Positions 1-11,305 of a stretch of DNA of 64,000 nucleotides are shown piece after piece. The stretch spans positions 17,980,001 to 18,044,000 of the forward strand of contig CM059625.1 in assembly GCA_030435675.1 (NCBI GenBank), in the 5' to 3' direction. The stretch's first letter is position 1; every line of letters begins with the position of its first letter. A program made the translations under genes and the position numbers. The notes below the pieces were generated by a model. It searched no databases. It was not told the origin of the DNA and worked only from the letters and a program-made list of their open reading frames with translations. Source of the DNA: Steinernema hermaphroditum. Taxonomy: Eukaryota > Nematoda > Chromadorea > Rhabditida > Steinernematidae.

Positions 1-1242
1 TATTGTGACGGAGTTCTTCAATGTTGATTGAATTGTTGTAGAAATCGTGTTCGAAGCTCGCCCTTGAGGTCCATTTATCCCAAGCCGTTGAGCGAAGACT
101 TCGATCCCCGCAATACTGCAAAAATGGCAAGATCGATCCTGGAGCCATACGAGCTTTCCATGGTCCTTGCTCTGAAGTTTCCCTAACATAATACCGGTGA
201 TATTTAGAGAACAGGTGGCTTGAACATACCTATCAACGGCTAGCAGCTTGAGAATATGTGGTGGAGCGTCTTTGATCACATTGCGATCGGTAACAGTGAA
301 CTGATGTTGATCGTTTGTGGACATGATATTTGTCAAGTATTTCGATCTGTATTCGTCAACGAAGTGGGACCACGAGCCAATAAGTTTGCGTGTTTTCTGG
401 TCATGTTTATCGAGTCCACTAGCTTTTATCTCCAGAAGATACCATTCGACCAGTCTTAGCTTCCATTCATCCATGTCTTCGGAAGGGTTTTCATACAAAT
501 TCTGAAATAAGGAATATAGCATAGCGAACAGCAAACGGATATTGCCTTCAACAGGTGCTGGAAAGTGGGGTTTGTCAGTTTTTCCATATGTTCGCGAGCG
601 CAAGTAACCTTGATCTAAAATAAAAATGGAGCGACAAGTTTTGTGTGCAGTTCCTTACGTGATGTAAATCGGCGTCAAAAGCTTTGTTACTGCATTCGGG
701 CCAATCAGTCATCATCTTAAGGAGCAGAGTCTGGAACGCATAGTTCACCTCGTACTCTTCCGAAAGGAGCGGACCAACGACGCCTTCGAAGGACTTATTT
801 TCCGTAGCTTCCTTCAAGTGTTCAGTATGCTCCATTACAGTTGCGCCATACTCCATCAGAGATCTCACAGTGCCCTCGTACATTTCCTTTGCTTAAAACA
901 TTCAATATACGGGTGAAATAATTTTTTCAGAAGAATTTTAGCAGCTTAACCGTTTTGAGAGCTTATGAATGTAACTATCTCTGGAATCTTCAAACACTTA
1001 CGCGATGACGTTGCGAGAGATGGCCAGTCTCCATTGCTTGCTATGTTCGCTAGAAAAGAATTATTCTCGACTGTTTCATCAGGAATCACTGGAAACCTAA
1101 AAGATAAAGTATATCAGTTAATATTGTGCAATACTTACATCACATAGTACCCGCAAATGCGAGATGGCGTTTCGTTTCCCATTTTGAACAGTATCGTCCT
1201 GCGCGACTCGCGCAGAACTTTCGTACCCAAAAGCCGCAGCAT
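1..1242 (-). CDS. M3-family metallopeptidase (oligopeptidase A / mitochondrial intermediate peptidase type), 5' part
   Basis: Six minus-strand exons join in phase: 1242-1139, 1096-1002, 891-659, 614-537, 501-230 and 182-1, running off the left edge after about 321 codons. The product starts MLRLLGTKVLRESRRTILFK, a basic, acid-free N-terminus that could be a mitochondrial targeting peptide. The start ATG lies directly after a TTTTCAG acceptor, so it may be trans-spliced. The body carries M3 N-terminal helical-domain features: EYGATVMEHTEHLKEA, then VVGPLLSEEYEVNYAFQTLL, then GPWKARMAPGSILPFLQY before a stretch ending IEELRHN. M3 peptidases are zinc enzymes that degrade short peptides in cytosol or mitochondria. 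The HEXXH zinc site would lie beyond the window, so catalysis cannot be confirmed. The intron at 536-502 would be only 35 bp, and that junction is the least certain. Family assignment rests on remembered similarity to thimet/OpdA-type peptidases. Confidence 0.75.
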
Positions 1243-1789
1243 CTGAAAACGAGGAAAAAGCTACACATTGTGCAAAATTTGAGAGCTTCATTCAAAGGTA
1301 TGCGAGCATAGCAAAGCGTTTCTCTTTTCTGATTTTTGGCTTGAGAACTTCGATACGAACATACGAAATTTTAAAGGCGAGATTTGCGTTTCAGGAGTTC
1401 TGCAGCTCCGTTTTGTTGTTCACCGTTCGAATATTTTGACTCATCCTGATGAATACAACGGAAGCAATAAGAAACAAACTGTTTTGACAATTTTGCTTCT
1501 TCACCAAATGCATCACAGAGCTAAATAACATAGAACCGAGTAGACGAGCAAAAAAAAACATTCATCCTCTCCCGGGTTCACCTGAACAACCACACTTTCG
1601 ATGAACAACCGAACGCGCTAAGCCATTCCACTACGGAAGCTTCAATTAACGATGCTCACAGACATGTAGTTGTGTTACGTTTTCACTGTATAGCGATAAG
1701 TATTTTATTGAAAGCGATCATTCTTTAAAACTGTGTGCGGCAGTATACAAGTGAGAATCATGCATTGGAGTGTATGAAGACAAAGGGCA
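1243..1789. other. Intergenic, between M3 peptidase and repeat-protein genes
   Basis: AT-rich spacer upstream of the M3 peptidase and downstream of the repeat-protein gene. It holds the tRNA-Asn-like sequence listed separately. A minus-strand AATAAA at 1709-1704 is the probable polyadenylation signal of the repeat-protein gene. Nothing else recognisable. Confidence 0.6.
1567..1640 (-). pseudogene. tRNA-Asn(GTT)-like sequence, probably a pseudogene
   Basis: Read on the minus strand, this 74-nt stretch follows the tRNA-Asn layout. An acceptor stem pairs at about 6 of 7 positions. The D arm reads TGGCTTAGCGCG. The anticodon stem is TTCGG/TCGAA around loop TTGTTCA (anticodon GTT). The D-arm to anticodon-stem run GGCTTAGCGCGTTCGG is close to nematode tRNA-Asn. 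The T arm is degraded: its loop is TTCAGGT instead of TTCRANNC, and the stem has one mismatch, so the B box is poor. It is probably a decayed or tRNA-derived copy. Confidence 0.5.
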
Positions 1790-3194
1790 TTAGTATCCGG
1801 ATGCCTGTACCGAAACTGGTGCGGAAGGAATTGCCTGGGTAAACTGAGAAGGTGATTGTTCAACCGGTGCGGCACTACCATATGATTGCTCTCCATACGC
1901 AGGAGCCACAGGAGTAACGACCTCGTCGCCGTAGCCGTTTTGAATATTGCGCTTCTTGCGATAGCCCGAAGTTTGGACAGAGGCGGGAACGGCCACAGAC
2001 TGAGCAACAACGGCCGGATTCTGTTCACTGGGAACAGGATAAGGCTGCTCTGGAACTGTGGGAGCGGAAGGAGCGACCGGCTCGTCTCCGTAGCTTGCTC
2101 TCTTTTTGCGGTATCCGGATGGCTGAACAACTGCTGACGTCTCGACAGCGGTTTGGGCAACTGCGGCAGGGGCTTGCTCAACCGGAGCTTGGACACCGTA
2201 AGATTGTTCTACGTAAGCGGGAGAAGAAGGGGTTACTGCCTCGTCGCCATACCCATTCTGGACTCCTCGTTTCTTACGATATCCTGATGCCTGAACAGGA
2301 GCAGGGCCAGAAACAGCAATCGGTTGAGCAATGGCAGCTGGAGCTTGCTCAAATGGTGCTGGAGCATTGTAAACTTGCTCTCCATAGGCGGCAGCAGGGA
2401 CAGTCACGGCCTCATCACCATAGCCGTTTTGGGCTCCTCGCTTCTTGCGGTAGCCGGACGCCTGAACTGGTGCAGGAGCAGCAGGAACAGTTTGGGGAAC
2501 GCCCGCCGGAGCTTGTTCTAGGGGGACTGGGAGGTACGATTGGTCTCCATTGCCGGGTGCAGCTGGAGTGACAGCTTCATCGCCATATCCATTCTGTACT
2601 CCGCGCTTCTTACGGTAGCCAGAGGCTTGTACGGGAGCCGGTGCAACAGAAGCAGTTTGGGCAACAGCAGCTGGTATCTGCTCCACAGGGGCTGAGTAAG
2701 ACTGCTCTGGAACAGAAGAAGCGACCGGTGCGACGGCTTCATCACCGTATCCATTTTGAAGTCCGCGCTTTTTACGGTAACCGGAAGCTTGGACTGGAGC
2801 AGGGTTCAATGTAACTGGTTGCGGAACCGGAGTGGGCGCCTGTTCGACGGGAGCGGGTGCACCATATGCCTGTTCACCGTATGCAGGAGTGACAAGCTCG
2901 TCACCGTACGCATTCTGTGCTGTGCGCTTTCTGCGGTAGCCAGAAGCCTGAACGGAGGCTGGCACTTCAGGAGAGGGCTGGGAAACTTGGGCGGCGGGTT
3001 GTTCGTCAGGTGCAGGACCATCGTAGGACTGAGGTGCAAGCGGGGCCGGGCTCACAATCTCATCTCCGTAAGCGTTGCTGCGCTTGTTCACTACAGTATA
3101 GTGATATAAACACATGTAACAAATTTTTTAGCTTACGTGACTTGGCCGAAGCGATGGCCACCAAAGCCAGAAAGAGAAACCAGCGAGTGCTCAT
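1790..3194 (-). CDS. Secreted modular repeat protein with furin-type cleavage sites
   Basis: Two exons, 3194-3137 and 3090-1790, encode 452 aa. Exon 1 gives a signal peptide (MSTRWFLFLALVAIASA) followed by KSLNKR. The remainder is eight modules of about 50-60 residues. Each has a conserved core GYRKKR-x-xQNGYGDEAV followed by a low-complexity linker rich in Pro, Ala, Val, Gln and Glu; the protein ends at ASGY. R-K-K-R and the first N-K-R are dibasic sites suited to kex2/furin-type convertases, so the chain may be cut into several near-identical peptides, each starting close to NGYGDE. There is no transmembrane segment and no cysteine in the modules. It could be a peptide precursor or a disordered cuticle or pharyngeal-lining protein. 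I do not recognise a named family. A minus-strand AATAAA lies about 80 bp past the stop. Confidence 0.85.
1794..3090 (-). repeat. In-frame coding tandem repeat, eight modules
   Basis: Exon 2 of the repeat protein is an imperfect tandem array of about 150-180 bp units, each encoding one GYRKKR...YGDE module. Core codons are well conserved and linkers vary in length and sequence. The unit with GYRKKRASYGDEPV has lost the xQNG residues. Such arrays change copy number by unequal crossing over. Confidence 0.85.
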
Positions 3195-4405
3195 GGTACT
3201 TCCTAAGAAGGACGAAGACGAACTGATGATCTGTTACGGGTCGGTGAGCTTCTTTTATAGGAAAGCGGGGATGTTTCCCTTTCTTCACGACCTCACCGAG
3301 CTCAGCCGGCAAAACTGGTATTAAGGCCAGCGGGGGCGGTATCTCCGTTCTGTCAAATATCGTTACAATAATACTAAGCCTCTTTAGATGGGATTCCCCT
3401 GGCATGCGTAGAGAATTCGTAAGCGTTAAAAAGTTATGAACTCTTCGAAACAAAGAAAGAGGGCCAAAAATAAACAATTAATGTCACATGCACTTTAAAG
3501 GGTAAACGGAAGGAGAGGAGCATCTTTTCCGGGTCATCTACGTTTTATTGTGTTTTTACGAGCCCGACATTAACCGATAGCAGTGTCGCCAAGGTCACTT
3601 GATTGAAATTCCTCTATTTATTACTTTTACCTTGTCAGAATTAAAAAGGTAAATAGTTTGCCAATCAGCAAAAATTCGCAATCAATAACAATCCTCGTTG
3701 ATGGTCGCTACATTATTTTACGCATTAATGTTAATTATTATATGAACTGGAGTGGAACCGGCTCAAAAGATTTCGCATTTCGTGTCGCTGTCGTGTTCCG
3801 ATCAAATGAAACATAGCGCGTGTGAGCGCCGCCGAGAAGCAGCCCAATACCTTTCGTCTGCGCTTAATGTGGATCACACCGTTCTTCGTACACTTCTTTG
3901 TCATAACTTCAAAACTTGTTCGTTCCAAAACGCCATCTTAAACCGATTAAAAAGGTAAAATACGCGCTCGATCGTTCATTCACTCGTAAATCCCATAATA
4001 TGATTAACAGCTCCAAGCTACTACAGCATGGCTGCTGGTCTAAGCTCTACGAAAGAAAGCAACCGTTTAATGAGATCTTCGAATTGGGTTGATCCTTCTC
4101 ATTCGGAAGAGGTTTTTAAATCAGTTTCTCAACAAGTTTTCATTCACACATACTACTGGTGTCACAGTAGATATCGGTCGATCCGCTTTTTTAATACTTC
4201 ACCGAAGGCCGATTCGCGGATGCACCGAAGTCCTTGTTTGTATTTTTTGCGAAAGGGCGAAGTCATTTTGAGTATAGAAGCACGGATGACGAAGCCATCC
4301 GCCAATGAACCTGTTTTACGCATTTCTTGTGAACGTCAGCGATAAGTCTTGTTGTGACAGAGTTTTATCTTACATCACAAAACATTTACATTTAAAGTCG
4401 AACTG
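3195..4405. other. Intergenic, no gene seen
   Basis: About 1.2 kb between the start of the repeat-protein gene and the end of the small secreted gene. Open frames are short and lack coding character. The first 150-200 bp upstream of 3194 should contain the repeat-protein promoter, but no specific element can be named. Confidence 0.5.
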
Positions 4406-4996
4406 TTATATGATTGTGAGAAAACCCTCTGGGCCTGGAGCTATGGGAGCGGCAAACGGAAAGCCGCAACGAATTTGGAAAGAGATTGTCGCATTAAGGC
4501 ATGTACCACTGCGCCACAAGTAGGCATCGTTGGCGACTTTTGCGATGCCATAATTGAAGAATTGGCTACACCGGTGATTGTTGGTGGGCGACTTGCCCAG
4601 AATCGTGGTCTCATCAGCATCACGGCACTCTAGTGGACAGAGATTTCGAATGTTCTTGACGGTCGGTACAAACTCGTCGTAGCAACCTTCGCCGAATGCG
4701 GTATTTTTATTGTCACTACGAAGGGCACACTGCGAGACGTCACTGCTGACCCCAGAGATCTTTTCGCATTCCACTGATCGCGATGCTGAAACATCCATGT
4801 GTTAAGACGCCGCTATCGGCATAAATTAGTAGGAGAAGGCACTCAGCGTTCGTTTACCCCAATGATATGTGACGTCGATAGCACCGGCTTTCTCTGACTC
4901 GGGTTGCGGTTTACTCAGCGCAGCAGACGGTTGCACTTTCAATGAGAAAAGTAGAAATACACAGAAAAGGAGAAAAATGATCGAGATACGATGCAT
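4406..4996 (-). CDS. Small secreted 8-cysteine protein, family unknown
   Basis: Two exons, 4996-4858 and 4785-4406, join in phase to give 172 aa. The first ATG in frame (MHRISIIFLLFCVFLLFSLK) starts a strong signal peptide; an upstream TTG in the same frame is not needed. The mature part has eight cysteines, enough for four disulfides, within motifs such as NLCPLECRDADETT and WRSGTCLNATISFQIRCGF. It has one N-glycosylation site (NAT) and a Pro/Gly-rich tail. The acceptor is TTTCAG and the donor GGTAAAC. No catalytic motif is visible. It looks like a nematode-restricted excretory/secretory or extracellular protein. Confidence 0.75.
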
Positions 4997-6893
4997 GACA
5001 GCGGTATACGACAAGAGTGGTAGCAAAAACAGGGCGACTGCCTAATAAAACTTTAACATGCGAAAACATATCAATTGCGGCTCCGCGACAGGGCTCTTAA
5101 ACTGTCGCAGAAAACCACTATCGCCATGTCAGATTTGGGTTACTCGACTGACCATCAATCCTTTGTGCAAATGAGGCCTACTGCTGATGGTTGGTCAATA
5201 ACGCCTGATTATAAAGCATCGCATGCTGTGTTATACTGTTCACCGTTCAAAAGGAAAAATAAAGTCAATATAAAGCCAAATCGGAAGTTGTTGGGCAGAA
5301 GGAGTCTAAAGTTCTGCGATTGACAAGTGCTTTTTTCACGTAGAAAACGGAACGAATTGCGTACATTATCTTACAGCCGAAAGTGTAGCAATTCATTCAA
5401 CTTCTTCATATCTAAAAAGTTGTTTTGGACTACAAGCACAAACACGTATTTCAAGCGGTGACATTATGATGCTCTCTTGTGTAATTACTACATCGGTCTT
5501 CAACTCATCGTTAATAATCCTTCGTTCTCATCCGTATGTGATTTTTTTCTCATTTTCGTTTACATTCTTTAGCCGAGCATCGGTGTGGCTAGTGCTTATG
5601 TATGAGCTCTGGCATCTGTATCAGTGCCACATGTGAGACTTTTATGATTAATTGATGGACCACTCCTATAGGCAGTGCCTACAAGCAATTCAACTTCATT
5701 TAACCAAGTTAGAGGAATATCATCAGCATACTGGTATCATCAGCAAGAGTCAGAAGGTGTTTATCACACATACAAAGCATTCCAAAGTTGTGTACTACCA
5801 TTCTCTGTTGTCCATGGTATAGTACTTTTAATATTGCACCGATGTTTTCATTTCGGTTTCAGTGATTTTAACAAGCAAAGCACATCACTATACGTGTTTA
5901 TTTTCTGATAGTGACACTTTATGTGGAGCGAAATCATTCGAAAATTACTCCACAGAACACCAACGTAAAAATCCCACTAGAGTCCTGCTCAATCGTACCC
6001 TTGTCTTTTTTTGTATCAGCATGATCTACATTTCCGCAAGATCGTTCAGTTTCGCACACAGTGCCTCATGAATGCTAGTCATTCGTTTCACTTATTCCAC
6101 AGGGTTCTAAGTTATTCAATATCGGTTTGAGGACGCAACTCTCAACACCGTTTAGTTTCTAACCATTGCATGGCGGCACAAAATCTGCAGGCAAACGATT
6201 ATTGGCTGTATTTCTAGTCTACATGCTTTCTATTATGCCCACTGCAGCCCGATAGTGTTGCGTCACTGATGCCCATTTTGGAACTATCGCCGCTATTTAA
6301 GTCTTTTCTGTGGATTCCTATACAACGGCTTAATTCAAGGTCAGTAAACTATATTTTGCTGAACCATTTTGCTATCAATTAACCATTGACGAAAATAAAT
6401 TTAATTTCTAACGTTAAGATGTGCGTATGTGATCTTGCAGATGATAACAAAAAGGAGGGATGGAAAATCTGGGATGAATAGAGAGTCGGGAGCGATCGTA
6501 ACGATTAGTTGCCAACGCAAACAAGGCATCATGCACGTGTCCGTGCGCCCCATTTGCCAATCCATTTGTGCTATTTATGTTAACTGTTGCCTCACTCTAG
6601 GATGTTCTAATTTAGTCGAGAAGAATAAAACTATCGCAGCCGCCTCATTCGAAACTAGTCGAAATTATGTGTGATCTACCGCTTGTGCGTTACACGGCGC
6701 ACGTTTCCCACGATATCAAAAACACCTTACGTTAATCCGTGACGTGGCAGAGCAGTCCTGACAAACCGGCATTTCTCGTTATAATTTATGCAAAAATGCA
6801 CTTCAACTGAAGCGTCGCTTCGTTTTTGACAATCGAGCACTCACTTTGTGGACATCGCCGCGCTTGCTCTCCGCTCCATCCGTCAACTCAAAG
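4997..6893. other. Intergenic, no gene seen
   Basis: About 1.9 kb of AT-rich DNA between the divergently transcribed secreted gene and the MFSD5-like gene. Only short frames without coding character or splice partners. Promoters of both genes must lie at the two ends. No repeat or RNA gene recognised. Confidence 0.5.
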
Positions 6894-9110
6894 ATGTGGA
6901 CGAACTATCGAACTCTTGTTTCAGGCATGCTCTTCGTTGTCGGACTATACGGGTTGAGTTTTATTTGTTTTGTGCTTTATTTATACACAAAATCGAAAGT
7001 CTCCGTTCCTGAAGATGCGCAATTTCTCGGGTTCCAACGAAGTTATCTTACGGTCTACCTTATGGCTGTCGGTAAGGGTTTGTTCACCATAATATATGTA
7101 AATTACTGCGCAAAAACAAAAAGCCAGTATGACTTGTTACCACATGCAAACAATTGAAGATCCTATGCGATTTCAGCAGCCGCCATCAGCTAACTTTTAA
7201 AACTTCCTTTTTTGTATGTTAGCAAGCTATCGAACGCAGATAACAGCTTCACTGTTCGACATATCTAGAGAGGAAACCTTCAATATGACATCTCTTTCAG
7301 CCGGCGATTGGCTGCAAGGACCCCACGTTTATGCACTTTACGACTACTATGGAATGACCAAGCATGAGATCGAAATATTGTTCATCGCCGGATTCGGGTC
7401 AAGTCTGTGCTTTGGAACGTTCATCGGATCGATTGCTGACAAATTGTGAGATTCAGAAGAAGTTCAGTGAAACAAGTGTCTTATTCCTTTGCAGTGGACG
7501 AAAATCGAATTGCTTCCTCTATGCAATCCTTTATGGTCTATCGTGTGTTACAAAACACTTCGGTCAATTTGAGGTGCTTCTTTTGGGCCGCCTTCTCGGA
7601 GGGATTGCCACGTCGATACTCTTCAGTGCGTTTGAATCCTGGGTTGTTTTCGAACATAACAAGGTATGGCCTCTGAAAACTTGTTATCAGTACGAGAACG
7701 ATCGCCGTGAACATTATTTATACATGACAGTTGCCGATAATTTAAGTCTAAACAAAACCTGTCTTTACCGGAAGTTATATAACACATTATGCGCTGTTTC
7801 GTTTACATTTTTCCAGTTAGTGCAATATGTGCATCAGTTCCAAATATTGAAGTACATCACGAGTGGGCAGGGACCTACTTCCTAATTTAATTTCAATGAC
7901 GTTAATTTTGATTTATGGTTACTTTCAGAGAGGATTCAATGACCAACAGCTATCGAGTATCTTTACATATGCGAGCCTTGGAAACTCGGTTGTTGCTATA
8001 GTTGCTGGAGTAGCTGCCCAGTTCGTTGCGAACCTTTTTGGTTTTGTGTATGCGGTTCAGTAGAGACGCTGGTTATATACTGAACACTTTAGGGCACCGT
8101 TCGACCTTTCCCTCACCGTTCTGGCCCTTATGGCTGTCGTCCTTGTATTCACGTGGCCAGAAAATTATGGTAATTCGAACGTAGCCATACATCAGTCATT
8201 TGTGGACGCTTATCACACAATTAAATCCGGTATTGCTACATATTACAGATATATAAATGCATTAAAGATCCGAAAGTGCTATGCGTCGGATTAGTGCAAT
8301 CGCTTTTCGAGGGAGCGATGTACACATTTGTACTGGAGTGGACTCCTGCACTGACAGAATCGGCTGGGCAAGGAGAATCAATTCCACACGGATACATCTT
8401 TGCCTCGTTTATGCTTGCAGTTATGATCGGTTCTTCCTTATTCAAATTGCTACAAAAGTATCACCACCCCGAGTCTTTTATGCGGTAAGATATCTTTTCA
8501 TACTAATCCCGCACTTCGTTTTGTCCATTGTTCATGAGGAAAAAGCATTAATTTTCACTACAAACTTTTCCCTCATTTCCGTAAGCATTAGCTCGGATGT
8601 ATGATCAAGGGCTTTCAAAATACTGAGCTCGTGGTCTGAGCAGCATAATTTTCAACTAATACAAATACATCTCTGCCTACTTACAGATTCGTACTATTGA
8701 CCGCTGGACTGTGCCTTGCGGTGCCCATCTTCTTCCTGGAGAACACAACCCTTCTCTTCATTGCGTTTGTCCTGTTTGAAATGTGCGTCGGTATCTTCTG
8801 GCCGGCAATGGGCTATCTTCGTGGCATCATCGTACCAGAAACGAGCCGCTCCACGACGATGAACTTCTTCCGAATCCCTCTGAACCTCATCGTCATAGTC
8901 ATTCTTCTCAACAACCTTCCTATGGTCCGTATTTTCCAGTTCTGTGTTTTGTGTTTGCTTCTCGCCAGCGGAATTCAACACTATCTTTTCACGTAAGTGT
9001 CCTTTATGTTTGAAGCACCCTGCAGACAATCTCAGTTTAGTTTGCGCTCATCGATCAAGCTATCTGATGGACAGCAAGCCGTAAAGGATCCCCTCAATCA
9101 AGAAGTGTAA
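6894..9110 (+). CDS. MFSD5: MFSD5-like major facilitator (molybdate-anion transporter family)
   Basis: Eight exons (6894-7071, 7301-7445, 7495-7663, 7929-8047, 8093-8180, 8249-8484, 8687-8992, 9026-9110) total 1326 nt, giving 441 aa; human MFSD5 is about 450 aa. Family landmarks appear in order: AGDWLQGPHVYALYDYYG after TM1, FGRKSNCFLYAILYGLSC, LLLGRLLGGIATSILFSAFE, the loop GNSVVAIVAGVAAQ, WPENYG, GLVQSLFEGAMYTFVLEWTP, and a final block with ETSRSTTMNFFRIPLNL. About 12 membrane spans are expected. MFSD5 relatives move molybdate in algae; the animal substrate is less certain. The junction 8180/8249 is the weakest, because the alternative donor at 8170 would introduce a stop. The start is the ATG before a hydrophobic first span. 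It runs tail to tail with the phospholipase gene. Confidence 0.9.
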
Positions 9111-9216
9111 ATTAACTAAAATATGTCCTCGAAATGGTATAAAACATTCCCCACGGTATGCGCATTAATAATAACTATGTACTGTGATAGGTATTATGTG
9201 TACAATACATATTACG

Positions 9217-9222
9217 AATAAA
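9217..9222 (+). terminator. Polyadenylation signal of the MFSD5-like gene
   Basis: Canonical AATAAA 107 bp past the MFSD5-like stop codon, followed by AT-rich sequence. It lies in the 212-bp gap between two convergent genes. Confidence 0.6.
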
Positions 9223-9322
9223 CGGATAACAGTTTTAATTATATATAATTAAGTAACTATCATATATGTACAGAAATCACCCGCTGTTCACAGAAGCTTA
9301 GTGGTAATATTAACATCTGTAT

Positions 9323-11305
9323 TTACGATCGTTGCCAAGGCAGATACTCCTTTCGCAGTTCAGTTCCTTTTCGCTGCAATTGTTGAAGAACCGTAGGGCT
9401 CTTCATGAGCTGCACGGTAGCAGCTTCAATTTTTCTGCGATTTCGTCGCACATAAAGCTTCGCATCGTGACGCATCTGGGCCAACTTTTCTGGATTGATC
9501 TCGTCAAGTGTATATGGGAAGCTCATATACGGATTCAGTCGAAAATAGCTGCCAGCAGGTATCAGATCACCCATTGAAATGTTAACCAGTTCGGTGTCCG
9601 TTGCAGAATCCACTATTTTCGAAATTTTGTCTTGCAATCTGGTAGATTTGCGCGTTGATGTCAATTCTAGTTCAGTGACTGAACGGCCGTTACCGACGGA
9701 GACAAGGCACTGGAGTTGCTCATCAGGCCAAATGTTCTTTGCCTCATGCATTCCAACAGCGGCTGGATTGTTCGCAAGTACTCCACCATCTTGGTGCAAC
9801 ACGGACCCGAGCGTAACCTAAAGATCACCACATTTCTCCACATGTGATGCGATTCAAATAACCTCTTCGAAGTAGCCCGGTGCAGCAGCTGATGCTTGTA
9901 TGGCCTGCCACAGAAAGTGTTGGCAACCTCCCCTATAATGACTGTAGTATCCGGGAGCGTGCTCATAATTGCGGAAGACAAATGGCTGAAGCTGTGGAGC
10001 ATTAACAATGCAAGAAATTATGCTCAATTTCGGAGCACCCTCTCGACGAGCAGAATCCAATACACGAACATTGGGACCAATAACCTGCAGAACGATAACG
10101 AATGACAGTTAGGATAGCTTATACACATACCTGTTTCAGAATATCAACCCACATGGAGGTATTGTAGTATGAGTGGTTTCTGAGTAACCCGCTTACACCA
10201 CTCAGTCTGCCTTGGTTGAACAATTTCTGAGATATATCCATGTAGATTTCAGTGCATTCCTTTACAGTGAGCTGCTTCTCAGCTAGTAAAACTGCGATAA
10301 TTGCTCCCGTGCTGACACCAACAATATGGTCAAAGAGCTCATGAAGTTTTTTCCCGCCGGCCGCCTTTTCAATTGCTCCGAGCACTTCTAGTCCCATCAT
10401 ACCACGCGTTCCACCACCATCAATTGTCAGCACTCTGATGCCACGACCTTGCAAAGGTTCCGGCTGACCGCATAGATTCAAACATTGACGTGATTCTGAA
10501 CGAAGAGCGGCGTCATTTGAATAACGCATCTGTTTTTTCAGTTTGCTTATAACTGCGCGATTCTGAACATTCATTTTACATATCAAAATTCAGCTGGGCA
10601 TACCTCTGCAATAACTGATCGTGTAGCAGGAAATTCCAAAAGATGACGGGACATTTCCTCCGTGCGCAGTAAGCGAGAATTCAGTGATTCTGCAAGGTTT
10701 ACTTTGCGAATAAGCGCATGAGTTCGAGCGGTTACGTCAGTGCGCGAAACTTTTCTCGCGAAAACCTTAATTTTCCTAAACATTTTAATATTAACCAATG
10801 CGGCATAATCAAATCAGTACGTCTCGATATCGTTTATTTTCGTTTGAGTTGGAACGGATGGTAGAACCGAGGAGAAAACGCCAGCGAGGTATCCAAAATA
10901 CGACGGCTGAGCCTCCTGACTGTCTGCAGCAACATTCACAGAAGTCACTAGAGATTGTACTCTAGGAAGTGTCGCTCCAATATCATCCACTGTGTTTTCT
11001 TCTTTTGCTTGCTTGTTATCGATATCTAACGAAAAAAGACAGTAGCGGTTAGGCGCAAAGGTGATTTGTGAGACTATTTGTGAAAAAGTGCTACTTCGAC
11101 GATAACATATAACATATCAGAAATAAGCGAGCAGAGTTCACAAAACAAATGTACCTCCTGGTTTTTTGCCGCTTGTGACGGGCGTGCCACCGGAAACATG
11201 CTGAAGAGTTGAAGAACTCGAGGTAACGGGTGGCTTCGAGCGTGAGAAAAAAGAGACTCCGCGAAGCACTCTGCTGACCACTGCTGTAGTAACAGACGGA
11301 TCCAT
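9323..11305 (-). CDS. PNPLA8: Patatin-like calcium-independent phospholipase A2, PNPLA8/iPLA2-gamma type
   Basis: Six exons (11305-11155, 11025-10821, 10775-10604, 10562-10131, 10084-9863, 9817-9323) total 1677 nt, 558 aa. The patatin domain starts near residue 218 with the glycine-rich oxyanion loop IDGGGTRG, then the nucleophile elbow GVSTG (Ser about 260) and the catalytic Asp in HQDGGVLANNP (about 404). The segment around APGYFEEVTLGSVLHQDGG matches the PNPLA8 subfamily closely. The enzyme hydrolyses acyl chains from membrane phospholipids; mammalian PNPLA8 works in mitochondria and peroxisomes. The first about 118 residues are Ser/Thr-rich and less conserved. The 45-bp intron at 10820-10776 links this region to the conserved part. 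An internal ATG at 10783, inside that intron, would give a 442-aa form if it is retained. Confidence 0.88.

Noticed and set aside
1567..1640. Functional tRNA-Asn gene
   Set aside because: The T loop lacks the conserved TTCRA and the T stem has a mismatch, so it was called a pseudogene.
1705..2571. Several plus- and minus-strand frames over the repeat protein
   Set aside because: Repetitive GC-balanced coding DNA opens other frames. Only the frame with the signal peptide and RKKR modules is coherent.
8694..9029. 111-codon minus-strand frame
   Set aside because: Exact antisense of the well-supported MFSD5-like exon 8687-8992; it has no family features.
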